Positions 52,514 to 62,126 of a DNA stretch of 64,000 nt are shown piece after piece. The stretch spans positions 1 to 64,000 of the forward strand of contig DASXLI010000005.1 in the NCBI GenBank assembly GCA_036496285.1. Reading direction: 5' to 3'. The first letter of the stretch is position 1. Each line of letters begins with the position of its first letter. Source of the DNA: DP-19 sp036496285 (GTDB taxonomy: Bacteria; Desulfobacterota; Binatia; UTPRO1). The notes beneath the pieces were generated by a model that searched no databases, was not told the DNA's origin, and saw only the letters and a program-made list of their open reading frames with translations. A program made the position numbers and the translations under genes.

Positions 52514-55267
52514 ATGCGAACGTTAGTCTTCACCCTATGTGCCGTCGTATTGCTGAGTGCATCTCTCAGCACAGCCCAAGGCTCCGGAACAGATACGCCA
52601 GTCATTGGCGTCTCACCGACATCGACGTACTTCAAGGCCGCCGGGAAACCGGTGACGCAAAAGATCACCCTATCCAACAAAGGCTTCGGATCGCTCTCGA
52701 TCACGGGTATCACCATTGATGGAGTCAATGGAGGCGAGTTTACCGAGACCGATACTTGCTCCAACCCTCTTGGTCATTCCAAGCGCTGCACCGTAAAAGT
52801 TGCGTTCAGCTCCCCCTCTACCGATGTGCGGACGGCAGTGATCCACATCGCCTCCACGGATCCTGTCACGCCACTCCTCAATGTCCCCCTGATCGCCAAT
52901 GGACCACATCTCGTCGTTTCACGCGGATCCATGAGCTTCGGCGTCGTGAAGGCGCCTAAAACGAAGACGGCGCAAATCACCCTCACAAACAAGGGCAACC
53001 AACCGCTAACGATCAGCGGCATCACCATTGACGAGATGACCGAAGGCGAATTCACCGAGACGAATACCTGCTCCGCTCCGATCAGTCCCTCCAAACACTG
53101 CTCGCTGAAGATTGTCTTTGCCCCATCTTCTACCAATGCCGAGACGGGGCTGGTGACCATCGCCTCAAATGACCCTGCCGCCGCAAAGCGCTATGTGACC
53201 CTTTCCGGAAACGGCACCAAGGCTCCCAAGCTCCCCGTCAACACGTCGATCCAAGCTCCCATTGTTTCCGGGTATCAGACTTTTCAAGCCGGCATGAGCT
53301 ATCCGCTTCTGCAGGTTGAGGCGACCCTTCCTGCCGACAGCCCCTTGAGACCCGCGCTCAGGGCCGGCCTGCAAAAGATGCTCGGGACCCGTCGATCCGT
53401 GAAGCCCGCCCTGCTTGAGGCCGCGGCGGCCGATACCGCTCTCTCTTTTGATAGCACTCTTGGTCTCTACGCCAGCGGTTTCACGATCAGCGGCAACGTC
53501 CTTACCGATTCGTTCTACACCGACTCTGCGGGGTTGGACCCTGCGGGAGCACTGACCGTCACCTATCCCCAGGGGACGATCATCACATCACTCGGCGACA
53601 CCTCGGCAACACCCCCTTACACGATGGCCATCTCCGCAAACATCACAGCAGGCCACCTTCCGATGACGGGCGCCGGGACGATCCAGCTCAACGATGCCAT
53701 CGGAGCGGGCGAGCTCAAAGGCGCCTTCACGCTGACCGCCACCAACGTCATCGTCAGTGCCGACCTGAACCTTTCCGATAGCGGCAATGCCACCGGCACA
53801 GCCTTCATTGCGGAGAACGGGCAAACTGTCTTCGTCACCGATATCTCCGGACCATTCACCGGCACCCTCACGGGGAGCGTCACGGTCGCACCCCAGGGGT
53901 ACACGGGCACTGCGCACCTGTCCCTCTTTGACCAAACCTTCACCATCGATCTCGTCACGCCAACGGGGATCGCAAGCGGGACCCTCGGACCGGATGGGCT
54001 CACCATCACCTTTCCCAACGGGAATGATGAGACGATCATTACGCCTCTCACCCTGCAGCCGGCGTCAAATGGCACAATCTCGGGAACGGTATACACCGAC
54101 ACCGATAAGAACGGCCTGTTGGGCGGCGGCGAACCCGGAATCGCCGGTGTGACGGTGACGTTGACTGGGCCGGACGCAACAGCAACCGCGATGACAAACC
54201 CAAAGGGCGCATACTCATTCGATAGCCTGGCTGCCGGCTCCTACACCGCGAGCTCCCCGGCGACCGCCAATGGAGCATCACTGGAAACGGATAGCCCGCT
54301 CTCCGTCGTACTGACATCCGGGCAGAACCTGCCAGGGGAGAACTTCGGCTACATCACGTCGAGCACAACGGGCAAGTACACGATGCCCATAAATCTCGGT
54401 ACCGCCACCCCGGTGGGCATCAACGACAGCGGACTGATCATCGGTCAGTCAGGAGCTTCCGCCGGTGTGTACTGGTCGAGTCCCACGGACACGGCACAGG
54501 ACATTCCGCAATTCGGGTTCTCCGGCGGCACAGAATTCCCACTCGTGCTCAATAACAGCGGCGAGATTGTCGGCGGGGCTTTCGACTCAGGTAGCGGCAA
54601 CCCGGTCTGGGCGACGCCTTCATCGACACCAACACTCATCAACGCCGAGCTCATGGGCCTCAACGACAAGGGGGAAATTGTCGGTGGCGCCGCCTACTGG
54701 GTCGACGCTTCGGCCAACGCAACCATCCTCACAACGCTGCCCGGCTTCACCAACTCGCGGGCTTTCGCCATCAATTCCCACAGCCTCATAGTGGGCACTT
54801 CGTTCGATTCCGGCCAGCCCATGCAGCCGGTCTATTGGTCCGGTCCGACCGCTCAGCCAGCCGCCCTTTCCGGGCCGCCGGAGTTCTACAGCACGCTTGT
54901 TGTCAATACGAATGGGCAGATCGTTGCCTATAGCCCAAACGGCGTCGAATACTGGTCCTCCGTCTCGGCACAGGCCGTCGCGCTCCCACCTCTGCCGGGC
55001 GGTGCTTTTGCAGGGTTCATAAATGGCTTCGCCCCCGGCGTTGCCATCAACGACACCGGGGTTGTCGTCGGCGGCTGCAATGACGCGTCCGCCAATTCAC
55101 GGGCGGTAATCTGGGTAGACGGCCAAATTCAAGACCTGAACAGCCTTGTCCCTTCCGGTAGCGGCTGGGTGTTGCAATACGCGACGGGCATCAACGGCAA
55201 CGGCGACATCGTCGGGACCGGGACGCTCAACGGCTCTGCGGCTGCGTTCTATATTGCACCCAAGTAG
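52514..55267 (+). CDS. Large exported multidomain protein: two ASH repeats, SdrD-B-like domain, HAF repeats
   Basis: A 917-residue protein, ATG 52514 after GAAGGAG, signal peptide ending near STAQG (about 22). Two choice-of-anchor-D/ASPM-SPD-2-Hydin repeats follow (about 28-130 and 130-235; SLSITGITIDGVNGGEF and PLTISGITIDEMTEGEF). A middle beta domain precedes an SdrD-B/Cna-B-like domain (about 517-605: GTISGTVYTDTDKNGLLGGGEPGIAGVTVTL), then HAF-type repeats (GINDSGLIIGQ, LNNSGEIVGG, LNDKGEIVGG, GINGNGDIVGTG). The codons are visibly less G+C-rich than the surroundings, pointing to acquisition. The role is probably adhesion or outer-surface structure. Confidence 0.8.
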   Translation: MRTLVFTLCAVVLLSASLSTAQGSGTDTPVIGVSPTSTYFKAAGKPVTQKITLSNKGFGSLSITGITIDGVNGGEFTETDTCSNPLGHSKRCTVKVAFSSPSTDVRTAVIHIASTDPVTPLLNVPLIANGPHLVVSRGSMSFGVVKAPKTKTAQITLTNKGNQPLTISGITIDEMTEGEFTETNTCSAPISPSKHCSLKIVFAPSSTNAETGLVTIASNDPAAAKRYVTLSGNGTKAPKLPVNTSIQAPIVSGYQTFQAGMSYPLLQVEATLPADSPLRPALRAGLQKMLGTRRSVKPALLEAAAADTALSFDSTLGLYASGFTISGNVLTDSFYTDSAGLDPAGALTVTYPQGTIITSLGDTSATPPYTMAISANITAGHLPMTGAGTIQLNDAIGAGELKGAFTLTATNVIVSADLNLSDSGNATGTAFIAENGQTVFVTDISGPFTGTLTGSVTVAPQGYTGTAHLSLFDQTFTIDLVTPTGIASGTLGPDGLTITFPNGNDETIITPLTLQPASNGTISGTVYTDTDKNGLLGGGEPGIAGVTVTLTGPDATATAMTNPKGAYSFDSLAAGSYTASSPATANGASLETDSPLSVVLTSGQNLPGENFGYITSSTTGKYTMPINLGTATPVGINDSGLIIGQSGASAGVYWSSPTDTAQDIPQFGFSGGTEFPLVLNNSGEIVGGAFDSGSGNPVWATPSSTPTLINAELMGLNDKGEIVGGAAYWVDASANATILTTLPGFTNSRAFAINSHSLIVGTSFDSGQPMQPVYWSGPTAQPAALSGPPEFYSTLVVNTNGQIVAYSPNGVEYWSSVSAQAVALPPLPGGAFAGFINGFAPGVAINDTGVVVGGCNDASANSRAVIWVDGQIQDLNSLVPSGSGWVLQYATGINGNGDIVGTGTLNGSAAAFYIAPK

Positions 55268-55310
55268 CCGCACATAGAGACGCCGCGGTCGGTGCTCGAA
55301 CATGCGACTG

Positions 55311-55688
55311 CTAGCGCGCGACCTCGAGAGCCTGGATCGTCGTGGTGGCCGTGTCGTACACGGTCATGTTCGCACGCAGACTTTTCGCGCTGCCCGAGAA
55401 GGTCACCCGACAATTGAAGCCCAGCGGGGGGTTCGCGTCGATTGCCTCACAGGTAGCGCCGACGTCGAGGGGCGTACACGAGAATGTGTCGAAGGCGACC
55501 GTTCCAGCGAAGAACTCCATGGTCACACTCTTGATCGGCTTGCTCCCCACATTGGTCGCGGAACAGCGGAAGCCTTGTCCGCCACTCGCCGTGCGATACA
55601 TGCGGCCCGTGAAGAGCTGACCCGCGAGGGCGTCCCTAGCCCCGACGCCCAACACCAGCATGGCAACTACGAGTGCGATTCGAGACAT
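55311..55688 (-). CDS. Small exported beta-rich protein with four cysteines
   Basis: A 125-residue protein starting at ATG 55688 after a GAGGAGGG site. The signal peptide (MSRIALVVAMLVLGVGARDALA) ends near residue 22. The mature part has four cysteines (FRCSATNVG, FSCTPLDVGATCEAI, FNCRVTF) and a probable immunoglobulin-like beta fold. A family is not recognised. It is oriented against the large surface-protein gene, which ends 43 bp away. Confidence 0.6.
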   Translation of the reverse strand: MSRIALVVAMLVLGVGARDALAGQLFTGRMYRTASGGQGFRCSATNVGSKPIKSVTMEFFAGTVAFDTFSCTPLDVGATCEAIDANPPLGFNCRVTFSGSAKSLRANMTVYDTATTTIQALEVAR

Positions 55689-55831
55689 CCGATCCCTCCT
55701 CGGGGCCATAGGCCCCGTTCCTGTCGCACCTGGCGTACTTGCGCATGTTGGGGGAGAGGCCGCTCGGGGTCAATCGACTCTTGCGATTCGCATCTCCGCA
55801 ACGGGTACAGGGCGATGCCGTGGAGCGCCCA

Positions 55832-56808
55832 TCACGTCGGCGGCAACACGACGTTGCATTCCGGCGGGTACGGCACCGGAACGGCCCCGACGCCGCTCGC
55901 TGCCGCCGCGGTGAGGCAGGCGACCTTGAAATCGGTGACGCACTCGAGGCAGTCGACGACATCCTCCATGGAGACGAGGGTCCTGCCGAAATCACACGTG
56001 TGTCCGCCGAGGCCAGGTATGACAACCGGCGGGCAATCTGGGGCGAAGCCTACGTCAGCTCTCGTGAGGGTCGCCGCGGCGATGTCGCACGACTTGCCGC
56101 TGCTGCATGCGTGGCATGTCGTGGCGTCGTACTTCGCCTTCGCTTTCTCGATCGCGGCTTCGGTTTTCTGGTCCGTCCCGAACGGCGGACAAGGACCGGC
56201 CGCCTTCCCCTTGTTCACGCCGTCCCAGCACTTCTGGATCGCCTTCGACTCGACGGTCATCAAAGCGGCCGCGCTCTTGCCAATCGCGAGCTGACACTTG
56301 TTGAGCGCCTTCTGGGTCTTCGGATCTGAGGTGGTCAAGTTGCCGTACGCGAGGCTGACGGCCTGATCGATCGCGTGCTCGCCGACGCAATCGTTCAGGC
56401 AGGGGCCGATGTCACCGCAGTCGGCAATCGGCCCCGTTGCAGGTGCCGCCCTCGAAGTTCGGGCAATTGGATGGGAACCCGATTGCCGCCGGGGTGTCAT
56501 CGTCGCCACCGGTGCCGCACACCTTGTCCTTGCCGGCGCAGGCTCTCACGATCGCGGCATCGGCCTTGGCGAGCGTGGTGGCGATCTTGTCGGACGTCTT
56601 CTGATCGGGACACGAGCCGACAGGGAGGCCCTTTTTGACGAGAGCCTCGTTGCACTTCTGCAGCAGCTTCAACTTCGCTTGCGCGAAGCCGGCCGCGCTT
56701 TTCCCGATCGCCGCGCGACACTTGATTGGATCCGCGTGCGCCGCGCCTCCGACGACGCCACACAAGAGAAACGCGGGCAGGAGCCTCAAACCGGAACGAA
56801 CGACCCAT
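55832..56808 (-). pseudogene. Frameshifted gene for an exported Cys-rich helical-repeat protein (two +1 shifts)
   Basis: Three frames join into one about 324-residue product. ATG 56808 after AGGAGGT opens MGRSFR; one extra base in the AAA run at 56788-56790 (TTT on the gene strand) moves the frame. Removing it gives MGRSFRLRLLPAFLLCGVV, a proper signal peptide. A second extra base in the four-C run at 56432-56435 separates FEGGTCNG from IADCGDIGPCLNDC. The protein carries two copies of a K-C-x2-AIGKSAA...K-x2-QKC helical unit. Two independent shifts suggest decay, although homopolymer sequencing error is possible since both are one-base homopolymer gains. Confidence 0.75.
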
Positions 56809-57138
56809 TTTCGGACCTCCTGCGCGACTCTCTGTGACACGCCGCGCCGTGAGCTGCATGACTACCGGCGCGACTCCACTATCAACCCTTCGGATGCGCG
56901 AACCAGAAGTCGACCACGTCCGCGACGAACGTCGCGCTCAGCGCGGGAACGTTGCCACCCCCAATCTGATGGCTCCACAGCTCGGCGTGGCCATTCGCCG
57001 CGCAGCGGCCGCGAGCGGGTAACCTCGGTCTCGGCGCCGTCGATTTCTAGCACCGGACCATCGCCGACTACGCGATGTGTCCAGAGGCCGCCCCACGCCT
57101 CGCCGCGGCGAAAGTGCCATGCGCGGGAAGTTTACGAA

Positions 57139-57180
57139 GTGGGCCGTGTTGGACTCGAACCAACGACCCGCTGCTTAAAA
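57139..57180 (-). repeat. tRNA 3'-half fragment, copy 1 (Lys-UUU-like)
   Basis: Read on the minus strand, a TTTTAA anticodon-loop remnant is followed by AGCGGGTCG, a perfect T arm (GTTGG, loop TTCGAGT, CCAAC), the acceptor strand ACGGCCC and discriminator A. No matching 5' half (GGGCCGT, D arm) lies upstream. The fragment begins at the anticodon loop, the usual crossover point of tyrosine recombinases. No CCA is encoded. Confidence 0.7.
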
Positions 57181-57489
57181 GCTCGAACAAGCTGACCCCC
57201 ACCACCGGCCAGCGCCACCTATCAGCGCGACCTCGCAGGCGCTGGAGGTAGGACGTGCAGCTCGTGGTCGGTCGTGGTCGGGATGGGCTGGTGACCAGTG
57301 GTGACCGTGACCCGCTGCCTAACAAGCAGCAGCACGCAGCGCGGAAAGCGTTGGTAGCCAACGATTTCCCCACGTAGCGGTCACCACAGAGTTCCGACTC
57401 GACCGTGGTCAGAGCCCGCAGTGACGACGATAGCGCCGCCGGTGACAGAGGCGAAGTGAGAGAAGGCCTCTAGGCACGTGATCCAGGAA

Positions 57490-57525
57490 GTGGGCCGGCG
57501 CGGAATCGAACCGCGAACCCGCTGA
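57490..57525 (-). repeat. tRNA 3'-half fragment, copy 2 (36-bp perfect direct repeat)
   Basis: On the minus strand this reads from the anticodon-stem side through AGCGGGTT, a perfect T arm (CGCGG, TTCGATT, CCGCG), and acceptor strand CCGGCCC plus A. The flank CTCCTAA just upstream on that strand fits an Arg-CCU anticodon loop, but no 5' half follows. All 36 bases are identical to 62091-62126, 4.6 kb away in the same orientation. Confidence 0.75.
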
Positions 57526-57845
57526 TTAGGAGGTGTGACGAGGGCGAAACCATCACACCCCATCACGCTCCAACCAGCATCAATCTCGACGAGCTGGAGT
57601 GAACGACTTTCGCCTGGAGTGGGGTGGGATGCGGTGGTTCGGTAGCACGGCGGTAGCAACAGACGCGTCAGATGCCGATCCCGAGATCGGGCGCGATGAC
57701 TTCGATGGCTGTGCCGGCCCGATGAAGCCCGAAACCGGTGCAACGCGGGAGGTGACGCCGGAATTGTCCGGGGGCCGCACGACAAAAAGTGAGGAGGCCC
57801 TCCGAACGCATTGACACTCATCGCACGCTCTGAGAACGCGCGCAC

Positions 57846-59372
57846 ATGACCTATGTACGTCGTGGCATCGTGCTCCTCGCCATCGTGCTCTCGCTCGCGC
57901 TTCCCCGCACCGCGGCGGCGCTCCGTCCCAAGGTCCTGAGAGTATGCAACGGCAGCAGTGCCGCCTGTCCGCGCGGCAAGTCCTTCGCGAGCATCGCTGC
58001 CGCACTGCAACGCATCCAGCGCTATCGGCCGCGACCAGGCCGCGCGTACTGGATCCTGGTCTGGCCGGGCGTGTACCACGAGAAGGAAGTCGACGGTGCG
58101 GGAGTGCTGATCACGACCCCGAACGTCCACCTGCGGGGCATGGATCGCAACCTCGTCATCGTCGACGGCAGCAACGGAGGAGTCGCCAACCCCTGCCCGT
58201 CCGACCCGGCGCTGCAGGATTTCAGCGGGCGCAACGGCATCGAGGTGCTCAAGGCCGACGGAACCTCAATCGACAATATGACGGTCTGCAACTACCTCAC
58301 GGGACCGAACGGGGAGGGCAACGAGATCTGGTGGAACGGCGGCGATGGGTCGGGCTTGATCGGGATGGGGGCCTACAGCGGGAGCTACCTCACGGCGACG
58401 TCGACGTTCTACGGCGGCGCGAATCAGCCCTTCGCGGAGTACGGGATCTTCGTCAGCAACGCGGGCGGCCCGGGCACGATCAGCTACTCCTATGCGAGCA
58501 ACATGGCCGACTCGAGCTTCTACGTCGGTGCGTGTCCGGACTGCAATGCCGTCCTGAGCCACGTGCACGGACAGAACAGTCCGCTCGGCTATTCGGGTAC
58601 GAACAGCGGCGGGCATCTCCGCATCGAGGATTCGGAGTGGGATCTCAACAAGGTCGGCATTCTGCCGAACTCACTCAACAACGACGACGCGCCCCCGCCG
58701 CAGAGCGGGCTCTGTCCGGACGGGATGGGATCGTGCACGTTCATCCAGGGCAACTACGTGCACGACAACAACAACCCGAACGTGCCGTGCAGCGGCGTCA
58801 CCTGCGAGGCGCCGGTCGGTACCGGCATCGAGATCTCGGGCGGGAGCTACGACACGATCACCGACAACCGCGTCGAGAACAACGGGGCCTGGGGCATCGT
58901 GACGCACGACTTCCCGGATACGGAGACGCCGCCTCCGGTCTCCCATTGCGAAGGCGGCATCGGGCAGGGCGGGACGTGCCTCTTCGTCGCGATGGGCAAC
59001 GTCATCACGAACAACCAGCTCGCCAACAACGGCTTCTTCGGCAACCCGTCGAACGTCGATCTGGCGAACGAGTCGACCTCGACGCCGCGCAATTGCTTCT
59101 CCGGCAACACCGATCCTGGCGGCCTGACCACCGATCCGACGGCCCTCGAGACCGTCGATGGCCCGCCGTGCGACCAGCCGGGAACCGGATCGGGGACGGC
59201 TGCGGCCGAGCTCACGTGCGACGCGGGAATCGCGCCGTGCCCGCCCGGATCGAGCTACCCGGCGCAGACCCAGGTGACGATGCTGCCGCTGGCGCACCAG
59301 GATTCGATGCCCGATCCGTGCGCGGGACTGCCACGTACTCGCTGGTGTCCGTACGTCGGTCCGAGATCCTGA
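57846..59372 (+). CDS. Exported right-handed beta-helix protein
   Basis: A 508-residue protein from ATG 57846 with signal peptide (RRGIVLLAIVLSLALPRTAAA, cleavage near 24-26). The body has pectate-lyase-like parallel beta-helix features: PGVYHEKEVDGAGVLITTPNVHLRGMDRNLVIVDGSN at about 74-112, then Asn-rich turns GNYVHDNNN, GIEISGGSYDTITDNRVENNGAWGIV and NVITNNQLANNGFFG. About 18 cysteines imply disulfides. No catalytic residues were identified. It shares the fold type, but not the linker or C-terminal modules, with the protein at 7.6-10.6 kb. It is the first cargo gene of the 36-bp-repeat-bounded segment. Confidence 0.82.
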   Translation: MTYVRRGIVLLAIVLSLALPRTAAALRPKVLRVCNGSSAACPRGKSFASIAAALQRIQRYRPRPGRAYWILVWPGVYHEKEVDGAGVLITTPNVHLRGMDRNLVIVDGSNGGVANPCPSDPALQDFSGRNGIEVLKADGTSIDNMTVCNYLTGPNGEGNEIWWNGGDGSGLIGMGAYSGSYLTATSTFYGGANQPFAEYGIFVSNAGGPGTISYSYASNMADSSFYVGACPDCNAVLSHVHGQNSPLGYSGTNSGGHLRIEDSEWDLNKVGILPNSLNNDDAPPPQSGLCPDGMGSCTFIQGNYVHDNNNPNVPCSGVTCEAPVGTGIEISGGSYDTITDNRVENNGAWGIVTHDFPDTETPPPVSHCEGGIGQGGTCLFVAMGNVITNNQLANNGFFGNPSNVDLANESTSTPRNCFSGNTDPGGLTTDPTALETVDGPPCDQPGTGSGTAAAELTCDAGIAPCPPGSSYPAQTQVTMLPLAHQDSMPDPCAGLPRTRWCPYVGPRS

Positions 59373-59491
59373 GCGCGTCTCCGATCAGCGGAAGGCCGAC
59401 TAGGGCGGCGTCCTGTGAGCATGCCGACGCTGTGAGGCCACCGCCTGCGCGACGGGTCCTCTGCGGCTCGACCTCACCAAGGTGTCGAAGG

Positions 59492-60691
59492 TCAGTGCCT
59501 CATCGAATCTGACGTCGAGGGCGCCATCGTCTCCTTGAAAACCCATGAGGGAATATCGCCTGAATTGGTTGGCGCGCTCTGCCATGGATTGTCCTGCGCG
59601 CCGAGGGCGCGCCCCGCGTCGAAAGCTGCACGCATCTGAATTGGGTCGAATGCCAACACGTCATTGCCGACGTTCACGTCGTCCGGAATCCCAACCATAT
59701 TGAAGAAGTAGCCTAGCATCTTTGTCCCGAAATAAGACCTTGTCAGAGCTGTTTGCATGGACTGTTCCATCATCACGCTAATCGTCGTTGCCGCGATCTT
59801 ACCAAGAGCCCGGACCAGGGCCTGAGGCGGCTCCGTTACCTTGCCGTTATCAATCAGGTACAGATTGCCTGGGCCGTGTAGCGGAGGATTGGGTTTCTGC
59901 GATCCCCCCATCCCTGGAACCACCAGATTCGAACGGGCGGCCCCGTCGACGAACAAATGACCATCTATCTCCACCGGCGGAAAGACGATGGGGAACGAGG
60001 CAGAGGCCAGTAAGACATTGCGATAGAGTTCCAACTCTCCCGCCTTCGCTATCAACGTCATATTCCAGACCCAAGTCTGGCCGTAGTCGATGTTAGTTGT
60101 GCCCACAAACAACATACGATTGTCATCATACGCCGCAGCCACGCGCTTCAAAGTCTCCGCTGTCACATATTTGACAAGCATTGCACGCAAGGGTGCGGTG
60201 TCCCTTAGTGAGTCAGCGGATAGAAGGCCGAAGATCGATCTGTCTACGTAGATATCGGCGCTGGTGATTTGTGTGTACATCTTTTCCAACGTCGCATCGT
60301 CGGCAGAGGTGCCGAGAAAGGCGTGGGTGGCCAGCAACGCACCGGTGCTGACCCCGCCGACGACATCGAACTGCGGCCGCCGTCCGCTCTCGCGCCAGCC
60401 AATGAGGAAGCCAGCGCCGAAGGCGCCGTTCTGGCCTCCACCGGAGAGGGAAAGAAGATTCAACGCATGCCCGCGCTTGCGCTCAAGGTAACGTATGACA
60501 TTGTCGCCAGGAACGGTCGCTACCGCGGCATAGAGGCTCGAAGGTCTGGTCGGATCCAGCGGTTCGTGGCCATTCGGGAGAGACGCGTACAGCGGTGCAT
60601 GCAAAGAGAGTGTCCGCTTGGGAGGCGCACAGGCCGGCAGAAGCAACAAAACGAGAAAACCTGGAACAATCCCGAACCTCTTGAGTCCCAT
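59492..60691 (-). CDS. Patatin-like phospholipase lipoprotein
   Basis: A 399-residue lipid hydrolase of the patatin/RssA family, probably anchored as a lipoprotein: lipobox LLPAC with Cys21. The oxyanion loop is SGGGQNGAFG (83-92), nucleophile elbow GVSTG (S115), and dyad Asp D249 in VDGAARSN. The ATG at 60691 follows a GGGGGAG site; the longer frame to 60832 lacks signal features. Codon choice is less G+C-biased than in the core genes, consistent with the surrounding island. Possible roles are membrane remodelling or attack on foreign lipids; not determinable here. Confidence 0.85.
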   Translation of the reverse strand: MGLKRFGIVPGFLVLLLLPACAPPKRTLSLHAPLYASLPNGHEPLDPTRPSSLYAAVATVPGDNVIRYLERKRGHALNLLSLSGGGQNGAFGAGFLIGWRESGRRPQFDVVGGVSTGALLATHAFLGTSADDATLEKMYTQITSADIYVDRSIFGLLSADSLRDTAPLRAMLVKYVTAETLKRVAAAYDDNRMLFVGTTNIDYGQTWVWNMTLIAKAGELELYRNVLLASASFPIVFPPVEIDGHLFVDGAARSNLVVPGMGGSQKPNPPLHGPGNLYLIDNGKVTEPPQALVRALGKIAATTISVMMEQSMQTALTRSYFGTKMLGYFFNMVGIPDDVNVGNDVLAFDPIQMRAAFDAGRALGAQDNPWQSAPTNSGDIPSWVFKETMAPSTSDSMRH

Positions 60692-60878
60692 GTGCTCCCC
60701 CCGGGTCTGCAAGAAACACTGCAAGCGCGTAGAGTAGGATGAAGCGGTTGACCTCTCGCTTAACGTGGTGGCATAGCGCCCACAAGAGCACCCCGCGGTC
60801 GACGCCGCAGAAGAGAGCCCACCATGGACCATACATGGCTCCCACGACCGCGCCTATCGGGTTCAACCCGCCGGTTAA

Positions 60879-61015
60879 GAGATCCCTCGACGACACCCCC
60901 ACCGCCCGCCACCACGGGCCACCGCCAGGAATCTCGGAGGAAAAGGAACCGTGAGGGCGGGCCGTGGTCGGCCGTAAACCGGGGTGGAGTGACCGCGTGG
61001 TGACCGCGTTTCCAT
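60879..61015. repeat. Degenerate about 135-bp repeat, copy A
   Basis: Starting taagag and running to the GTGGTGACCGCGTT word, this stretch aligns with 62127-62260 (shared words CTCGACRACACC, GGAATCTCGGAGGAA, GAACCGTGAG, CCGTGG, GTGGTGAC). Just before it, 60854-60880 reads like an eroded tRNA 3' half (CTCTTAA then GGCGGGTTGAACCC on the minus strand). It occupies the gap between the patatin gene and the DUF4239-like gene. Confidence 0.65.
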
Positions 61016-61063
61016 GGGCCAAGCAGCCATCGTGAGACCAATTGGTCAGCGGGTCGCCGCGAG

Positions 61064-61825
61064 CTACTGGCCCAGGTGCGTGAGCGCCGTACGTACAGGA
61101 GCACTCGAGACCTTGATGAATCCGTCCAACGGCCGATTCATCTCCAGCATCAGGAAGATCGCCGCCGACATGGAGCAGGCGCACATGAAGAGGACCGCAA
61201 CGATCGTAGCGTTTCGCGGCGCGAAGAGGCCAAAGCTCGTGAAGAGCATAGTGAGCCACAACACCAGCACGACGATGAGTGGGGTCGGCAACTGGATCTG
61301 CGATTCTTCGATGAGCATCCAGCGGGATTCGGCGATCTCGTCCACGACCTGCTGGGCCTGGACGAGCAACTGGCGCTGCGTGTCCGTGTCCGGGTTGAGC
61401 GCGCGAAGCTTGTCCCGAACGATCCCGATCTCGCCCCCATGCTCGATGGCCGCCTCTCCCGACACGTCGGCGTGCTCCGAGGGCCAGATGCGGCCTAGCA
61501 TGGTCTCGATCGACCGGCGCACTTGCTCGCGAGCACCCTTCGTCTCCGGCCCGTAGCGGGTGAGCACCCCGTCCAGGACGAGTATCTTCGCGCTCACCTG
61601 GATGATCCTTGAGTTCATCTGGTCGAACGTGGCCTTGGCCGAGCTGATCAAGAGACTCAACACCAGCGCGGTAATGGTGGCGATCACACCGGCACCGAGC
61701 TTGATAACGTCCTGGGATTCCTTGGTGAGATGATTTTGCGGCAGGAGCCGTTGCAGCCCGAGTCCGAGGAGCGCGCCCCCGAAAACGCAGGCGACGGTGA
61801 TCGCGGCGATCAGCGTGGAGGACAT
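61064..61825 (-). CDS. DUF4239 (bestrophin-like) membrane protein
   Basis: A 253-residue protein with two N-terminal helices (about 3-24 and 42-62), a long cytoplasmic helical segment (65-175) and two C-terminal helices (about 181-201 and 206-228). The layout and NHLTKESQDVIKLGAGVIATITALVLSLLISSAK, together with WLTMLFTSFGLFAPRN, match DUF4239, a family linked to bestrophin-like channels. The role is unknown. It lies within the 36-bp-repeat-bounded segment. Confidence 0.75.
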   Translation of the reverse strand: MSSTLIAAITVACVFGGALLGLGLQRLLPQNHLTKESQDVIKLGAGVIATITALVLSLLISSAKATFDQMNSRIIQVSAKILVLDGVLTRYGPETKGAREQVRRSIETMLGRIWPSEHADVSGEAAIEHGGEIGIVRDKLRALNPDTDTQRQLLVQAQQVVDEIAESRWMLIEESQIQLPTPLIVVLVLWLTMLFTSFGLFAPRNATIVAVLFMCACSMSAAIFLMLEMNRPLDGFIKVSSAPVRTALTHLGQ

Positions 61826-62090
61826 GAGTCGAGTATTCGGATGGGTGGCCTCAAGGGCCAGTCGAGAACGTCATGGTCGGCGCTCAGTTGTCGCTCGACG
61901 CGGAGGTTCCCTGCTGCAGGTCGAGAATGGCGAGTGCTGGGACTGGAAGTCACCGACCTTCCCTACCGGAACGCTCGGGCTCGGGGTACCAGTCGATCGC
62001 CACCCCGCTGATGCGGAAGTCATCGCACCACGGAACCATCGGAGACGACGGCCCCCATCGTAAGTGTCGAACTTCTAGAGGAGATGACGA

Positions 62091-62126
62091 GTGGGCCGGC
62101 GCGGAATCGAACCGCGAACCCGCTGA
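62091..62126 (-). repeat. tRNA 3'-half fragment, copy 3 (36-bp perfect direct repeat)
   Basis: Identical over 36 bases to 57490-57525: T arm CGCGG-TTCGATT-CCGCG and acceptor strand CCGGCCC plus A on the minus strand. The flank reads CTCTTAT instead of CTCCTAA, closer to a Lys-CUU anticodon loop. No 5' half follows. Together the two copies bound a 4.6 kb segment like the attachment-site duplication of an integrated element. Confidence 0.75.

Larger units (their letters stand above)
56809..57845. other. Gene-poor interval holding tRNA 3' fragments
   Basis: About 1 kb without a convincing gene; frames here are Arg-rich or read through the tRNA-like pieces. It contains two tRNA 3' halves (57139-57180 and 57490-57525, described separately). 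From 57181 to about 57320 the sequence after the first fragment (taaaagctcg..., repeated GTGGTGACC-like words) resembles the start of the degenerate repeats at 60.9 and 62.1 kb. No integrase or complete tRNA was found. Confidence 0.55.

Noticed and set aside
55832..56509. Independent 225-codon gene starting at 56509
   Set aside because: Its first 27 codons are an out-of-frame shadow of the upstream half; the reading continues a single frameshifted gene.
57139..57180. Complete tRNA-Lys gene
   Set aside because: The T arm and acceptor 3' strand are good, but the matching GGGCCGT 5' strand, D arm and paired anticodon stem are absent upstream.
62091..62126. Complete tRNA gene at copy 3 (and copy 2 at 57490)
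   Set aside because: Only the 3' half folds; sequence on the 5' side is unrelated and cannot form D or acceptor stems.
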